Below are positions 57,229-64,000 of a stretch of DNA of 64,000 nt, one piece after another. Source of the stretch: BPJU01 sp964425225 (GTDB lineage Bacteria > Planctomycetota > Planctomycetia > Pirellulales > Pirellulaceae); the NCBI GenBank assembly GCA_964425225.1, contig CAYRMD010000006.1:26375-90374 (forward strand). Reading direction: 5' to 3'. The notes beneath the pieces are model-generated. The model had not been told where the DNA came from and searched no databases. It was given only the letters and a program-made list of their open reading frames with translations. The translations under genes were made by a program, and so were the position numbers. Every line of letters begins with the position of its first letter. Within the stretch, counting starts at the first letter, position 1.

Positions 57229-58038
57229 ATGCGACAGGCGAGAATTCCGTGGGCGAGCTTGTTGTATGTCGTGTTCGTGGCGGCTGCCGCTGTTGCGGAA
57301 GAATCGCCAGTACGCGTGCTGATCATTACCGGGGACCACGGCCATGCGTGGCGCGAGACGACACCGGTGTTAGTCGAGATTCTTACCAAAGCTGGGCACC
57401 GGGTGGAGGTCACCGAAAACCCGCGACTGGACCTAATTCCTGAAAAGCTTGCTCGTTACAACGTGCTGCTGTTGAATTATCGGGACACGCCGGCCGGGGC
57501 TCGGCAGAATCCCAACAGTGTCTGGTCAGACGAAAACAAGCGCGCGTTTGTCGAAGCGATCCGCAATGGGGCAGGGCTGGTTGTCTACCATCATGCATCG
57601 TCAGCGTTTCGGGGGAATTCTGCGTTCGACAAAGAGTTCGAAAAACTCAGTGCCGGTGGTTGGCGCAATCAAGGCTATCACGGCGCCATGCACGAATTTG
57701 TGGTGTCGGTGCGTGCCGAACATCCGATTACGGCTGGTTGGAAGCAGTTTCTGCATGGCCGCGACGAATTGTATCAGAATTCGCTGATTACACCTGGTAG
57801 TCAAGTCTTGGTAACGGCCTATTCGGATCCCGCGAAAGATCCAAAAAACACGGGGCTTCATGAGCCGATGGTGTGGATCAATGAATATGGCAAGGGTCGC
57901 GTAGTGCAGAACGCGTTGGGCCACGATGTGCAGGCGATGTCGGGCTCTGGTTTTCGGTTCTTATTGGCACGTTGTGTGGAATGGGCGGCAACTGGAAAGG
58001 TGATGACCCCGGTTCCAGACGATTTACGTCAGCCGTAG
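57229..58038 (+). CDS. Secreted ThuA-family protein
   Basis: 269 residues with a signal peptide (WASLLYVVFVAAAAVAEE). The ThuA fold (class I glutamine-amidotransferase-like, without the catalytic Cys) is shown by VRVLIITGDHGHAWRETTPVLVEIL (in part), YNVLLLNYRDTPAG, GAGLVVYHHASSAF, EHPITAGW and the end PMVWINEYGKGRVVQNALGHD. ThuA-like proteins are linked to trehalose and other disaccharide 3-keto chemistry and are abundant in planctomycetes. GGGAGGAG precedes the ATG. A strong terminator follows. Confidence 0.9.
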   Translation: MRQARIPWASLLYVVFVAAAAVAEESPVRVLIITGDHGHAWRETTPVLVEILTKAGHRVEVTENPRLDLIPEKLARYNVLLLNYRDTPAGARQNPNSVWSDENKRAFVEAIRNGAGLVVYHHASSAFRGNSAFDKEFEKLSAGGWRNQGYHGAMHEFVVSVRAEHPITAGWKQFLHGRDELYQNSLITPGSQVLVTAYSDPAKDPKNTGLHEPMVWINEYGKGRVVQNALGHDVQAMSGSGFRFLLARCVEWAATGKVMTPVPDDLRQP

Positions 58039-58062
58039 CCCGTCATGCGGGTTGGCAAACAA

Positions 58063-58095
58063 AAAACGCCGGCTGGTTGTACCAGCCGGCGTTTT
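58063..58095. terminator. Bidirectional terminator between thuA-like gene and 5S rRNA
   Basis: A perfect 15-bp stem (58063-58077 and 58081-58095) with a 3-base loop, containing ACGCCGGCTGG and its complement. A-rich DNA on the left and T-rich on the right let it end both the plus-strand gene and the minus-strand rRNA transcript. Confidence 0.9.
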
Positions 58096-58107
58096 CGTTT
58101 AGAAAAA

Positions 58108-58219
58108 TTCCCGGCGATACCTACTTTCGCGCTTGTGGGCACTATCATCGGCTCGGAAAGCTTAACGGCCGTGTTCGGGATGGGAACGGGTGTTTCCTTT
58201 CCGATATAGTCACCGGGAA
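58108..58219 (-). rRNA. rrf: 5S ribosomal RNA
   Basis: 112 bases. On the minus strand it starts TTCCCGGTG and ends CGCCGGGAA, which pair as helix I. The internal segments AACACCCGTTCCCATCCCGA, ACACGGCCGTTAAGC and GATGATAGTGCC are typical of bacterial 5S. It lies about 140 bases after the 23S gene and before the bidirectional terminator. Confidence 0.95.
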
Positions 58220-58357
58220 AAAATCCGCCGGGCGGTTCAGCCCGAGGCGGACTTAGGTTTTGGGATAGGGAAAAGGCAACCACCTCAGATGGAAGCGGTT
58301 ACGGGGCGACACGAGCCGATGTGGCCAGCGTCGAGTGGCCGAGAGTGTTGGATGTTG

Positions 58358-61299
<2,942 letters not shown>

Positions 61300-62327
61300 C
61301 AACACCCAAAACTCTCCCTTGCCGCAACGCGACAAGATGCCAAACTACTCGGAACGCTTTCGTGACACTTGCCACCTCGAGCAAGGCACGAAGCTTCCGC
61401 TTAGAGTAACCACGACGCTTGCCGCCACGCTTATTCACGTGACAGGTGCCTCGGCGCTCATGTAGCCCCTTTCAGTTGGCTGATCCTTAACGAACGACAC
61501 CAACCGAAAAAGATGCCTGTTTCCACTATCCCAAATTGTCAAAGATCCATCGGGCACTGCCCGCCGCTCAAAGCGGTTGCGGCACTCGGTTAGCCGAACG
61601 CCGCTTTGACTCTTGCACCATTGCGGAGCCTTATAACTTAGCTTCTATGCCCACAAACGTCAAGCAGGGCATCTGGCCCCAAAACGCTCTGTTTAGAAGC
61701 ACCTCCAGGGCCGCTCGAGACGCACTTCGCCTCCTATCCGGCCCTTTCGGTTACGCTGAACGACTTCTCAACAGAGGTCGACCGCGAATTTGGCGGCCTT
61801 TCTAAGATCGTTCAGCCAGAGCACCTATTGTTGCTTGGTTATCCCCCGCTGTCAAGGCCCTCGCCGCTAAACCGATTCGAGCCCACTCGTGCAGGGAACC
61901 ACGTTGAAATCTCCTATAGATTTTCTCCTTCGATTATCGACGCGTCAACCCGGGTAGCCCCAAAAGATCTTTTAACACTACACACTGATATTCGCAGCTA
62001 GCCATTGGTTATGAAAGCCAATGCTGAACATTCCAAGCAGCTGCACATTGCAAACCATGTAACGCAAAACCGGCCAGGCCCGAAACAAACGTTCACCATC
62101 CTAGAGAGAGGACTTTTGACTTCAGGCGACGGTGCAAGGCCAGCGAAATCCGTTGGCAGATGGCGTGGCAACGAGTATTCTCAACAGAAAGCGCTGCGTT
62201 TCATTCTTGAGGCTCCGTACTTCGTCTCGCTTGTGGACCCGTGGTCCACAGCGGGGACCCGACGAACATCGAGAGTCCATTGTCTTTACTGAATAGCCTT
62301 CGCTGGCTGGGGAGGCCAATACGCACG
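61300..62327. other. Upstream region of the 23S gene, no 16S or tRNA
   Basis: It contains no recognisable 16S sequence, tRNA or coding gene. A frame at 61536-61805 has no motif. It should carry the rRNA promoter (candidate at 61827-61855) and the leader of the TPR gene. Confidence 0.6.
61827..61855 (-). promoter_or_regulatory. Candidate promoter of the 23S-5S rRNA unit
   Basis: On the minus strand, a perfect -35 TTGACA (61855-61850), exactly 17 bases of spacer, and a -10 AACAAT (61832-61827, four of six). It would give a leader of about 520 bases before the 23S 5' end. Confidence 0.4.
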
Positions 62328-63647
62328 ATGGAAGCCTCACATGTTTCGACGTCGACTTCCGCGGTTTCACCCAAACTAGCGCGTCCGCTACGCGCGTCAC
62401 TGGTTTTCGCAGCGGTGATCGGAACCATGGCTGCACTGTTGGCGATTTCGCTGGCTCCGAGTCTCCTGGTGCATCTCTGGGTAACCCAAGCACGGTTGAA
62501 GGTTCTGCAGCGGGACTATGAGGCGGCCACTCCCTTGCTGGAGCGAGCCGAAAGGTGGCAACGCCGCAATGGGACCGTAGCTTTTTATCGCGCTAGGATT
62601 TTCCGGCGATTGAACAACGAAACGCAGTTCTCGCGTTACTTGGAGGAAGCCCAGCGCCGCGGGCTATCCGACGAACAAGCCCAGCGCGAGTGGCAATTAT
62701 GGAGTGCGCAACACGGCCAAGTAGCACTCGTGGAACCGTATATCGGCAAACTTCTGGCGCAACCGGCCGAGGAATTGCCCGATGTTTGTGAAGCATTCGC
62801 TCGAGGTTTTCTGGCAACGCTCCGCTTGGCAGATGCTCGGCGTATGTTTGAAACCTGGGAGACTGCCTGGCCAACGGATCCGGTTCTGTATGTGCTGCGT
62901 GCCCAGATGTGGAAGGAATATGAGCGATATGAAGAGGCGGAACGCGACTTGCAATATGCTCGCTCCCTTTGGGGCGACCAACCGGAAGTAAGTGTCGCCT
63001 TAGCCGAGGTGTTGATCCAGCGCGATCAGTGGAGTCAAGCCCTGCCGTACCTCGAGTCATTGACGAACGACTCCCGCTATCGGTCCCGTGCAATCCGCAG
63101 TCTGGTGCATTGCTATCTAATGTTGGGTGACCAGAACCAACTGGAGCATTGGTACGCGCGATGGATCAATGACGATTCACCGCGCGGTGACGCCCAGCGA
63201 CTTGCTGCCTTAGCGGCGTGGCGGTTAGGAAAGTCTCAAGAAGCGCAACAGTGGCTGGAATCGTTTCTGGAGACGTGGCCGGCCGATGTCCCAGGCACAG
63301 AATTTTTGATCGAAATACAAAAATCCCAGTCCCCAAACCCCGTGCCGGAAACGCTCCGAAATGTCGTGCAAAGCGGGCGCCAGTTGCTGGACCAATTGCC
63401 GGGAATGAAACAGGTCGCCTTCGAACAACCCCGGAACGATGCGCTTCGCTTGGAGATAGGTCGTCTTTTAGTAGAACGACAGTCGCGTGAAGAAGGATTG
63501 CGCTGGCTAGAAGCGTCGGTTTTGATCAACCCTCATCAGCGTTCTGCCCGCGAGCTACTCATCGAGACTTATACGAAGCTCAAAATGTTGGAGCAAGCAG
63601 CCGAACACCGCCGACTTTTGGAAGCTGCCTCGCGCGGGGCTTTGTGA
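62328..63647 (+). CDS. Membrane-anchored TPR protein
   Basis: A protein of about 439 residues with an N-terminal membrane anchor (ASLVFAAVIGTMAALLAISLA) and then TPR-like helical pairs to the end: RDYEAATPLLERAERW, ARIFRRLNNETQFSRYLEEAQ, YLLRAQ-type repeats near 180-220 (VLRAQMWKEYERYEEAERDL), SVALAEVLIQRDQWSQALPYL and LRLEIGRLLVERQSREEGLRWLEA (in part). ATG 62328 starts the likely protein; the frame is open to 62241, but the first 29 residues are not conserved-looking, and GGGGAGG lies 12 bases upstream of 62328. It is presumably a scaffold in the periplasm or at the membrane; the partners are unknown. Confidence 0.8.
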   Translation: MEASHVSTSTSAVSPKLARPLRASLVFAAVIGTMAALLAISLAPSLLVHLWVTQARLKVLQRDYEAATPLLERAERWQRRNGTVAFYRARIFRRLNNETQFSRYLEEAQRRGLSDEQAQREWQLWSAQHGQVALVEPYIGKLLAQPAEELPDVCEAFARGFLATLRLADARRMFETWETAWPTDPVLYVLRAQMWKEYERYEEAERDLQYARSLWGDQPEVSVALAEVLIQRDQWSQALPYLESLTNDSRYRSRAIRSLVHCYLMLGDQNQLEHWYARWINDDSPRGDAQRLAALAAWRLGKSQEAQQWLESFLETWPADVPGTEFLIEIQKSQSPNPVPETLRNVVQSGRQLLDQLPGMKQVAFEQPRNDALRLEIGRLLVERQSREEGLRWLEASVLINPHQRSARELLIETYTKLKMLEQAAEHRRLLEAASRGAL

Positions 63648-64000
63648 AAGGGCTGCCAATGTGAGTACGACGACCGTACAATGCGCCGGAGCGCACCAAC
63701 GTCTTTGCAGCGGGCCATAGTCAGTCCGTTTGATCCTTCAGCCCGATGGCGTGTGTTGGCGCCCGACACATGGGTTGCGCCGATGGATTAAGCCCAGGGG
63801 CAACAGCCGCTCTAAACCGAGTAACCGCTACAGCCGCACTTGGTTCCCCCTCTGGGGAACGAGGTAAGCTCACCCTTTAGCTTCAACTCTAATACCAAAT
63901 GTGCGCAACTTAACAGACGCTACCTCTGCGTCTCTGCGTCTCTGCGTTAAGGAACCTCTGCATAAGTCACCCGTATTGTACGGAACCTTTTAGCAAGTCG
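63648..64000. other. Right-edge region with a CTCTGCGT repeat
   Basis: No gene recognised. CTCTGCGTCTCTGCGTCTCT followed by GCGTTAAGG (63926-63951) is a copy of the dispersed CGCCTTTGCG-type family. Confidence 0.55.

Noticed and set aside
61536..61805. 89-residue frame upstream of the 23S gene
   Set aside because: No ribosome-binding site, motif or codon pattern supporting a gene.
61300..62240. Possible 16S rRNA or spacer tRNAs
   Set aside because: No 16S landmark segment or tRNA arm pattern was seen.

Overview
The window reads as a chromosomal segment of a planctomycete (Planctomycetota, most likely Pirellulales; this placement is an inference). The signature families are a PSCyt1/DUF1549/DUF1553 giant cytochrome followed by a Tat-exported DUF1501 protein, a PVC-type glucose/sorbosone-dehydrogenase-like protein paired with a CxxCH cytochrome, zinc-ribbon plus leucine-rich-repeat membrane proteins, SirB1-type transglutaminase-like proteins, DUF3500, ThuA, and a 23S-5S rRNA pair with no 16S beside it. 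No phage, insertion sequence, plasmid or CRISPR hallmark was seen. Protein-coding genes cover only about 64 percent of the window. Several long gaps hold decayed genes and short intergenic repeats.

Layout. 0-5 kb: the 3' part of a multihaem cytochrome with LVIVD repeats, then a gap and a broken DUF6884/GIY-YIG gene. 5-9 kb: a serine beta-lactamase-like hydrolase, DUF309, nth and dcd. 9-13 kb: a very Gly/Pro-rich lipoprotein and an FG-GAP/VCBS secreted protein. 13.5-20 kb: a protease-LamG-SirB1 fusion, two small membrane or LRR proteins, DUF3500 and a second, divergent SirB1-like protein. 21.6-28 kb: DUF1326, two secreted hypotheticals, and a four-gene operon for an exported molybdenum hydroxylase (small FeS, molybdopterin and FAD subunits plus a small Cys-containing protein). 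28.6-32 kb: a zinc-ribbon membrane protein, an extended-SDR sugar reductase and a thioredoxin lipoprotein. 32.1-35 kb: a nearly gene-free stretch. 35-37.3 kb: a globin-coupled histidine kinase overlapping a receiver-kinase hybrid. 37.7-42.4 kb: the PSCyt1/DUF1501 pair. 42.9-46.9 kb: fabH, divergent from hldE and its partner gene. 47.6-49.4 kb: a twice-frameshifted GYF_2-RDD gene and an alpha/beta hydrolase. 49.9-51.3 kb: ruins of a YD-repeat (RHS) protein. 52.2-55.4 kb: the PVC dehydrogenase and cytochrome pair. 55.9-58 kb: an HTH regulator and ThuA. 58.1-61.3 kb: 5S and 23S rRNA on the minus strand. 62.3-63.6 kb: a membrane-anchored TPR protein.

How it works together. Many products are exported and concern periplasmic electron transfer (three c-type cytochromes, a Tat-exported molybdenum hydroxylase, a thioredoxin lipoprotein) or cell-surface architecture (hldE heptose synthesis, SDR sugar reductase, Gly/Pro-rich lipoprotein, RHS remnant). 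The points most worth a second look are the molybdenum hydroxylase whose small subunit has Ser in place of two of the four Cys ligands of its first [2Fe-2S] cluster, the three frameshifted genes, the two related families of intergenic repeats, and the unlinked rRNA operon.
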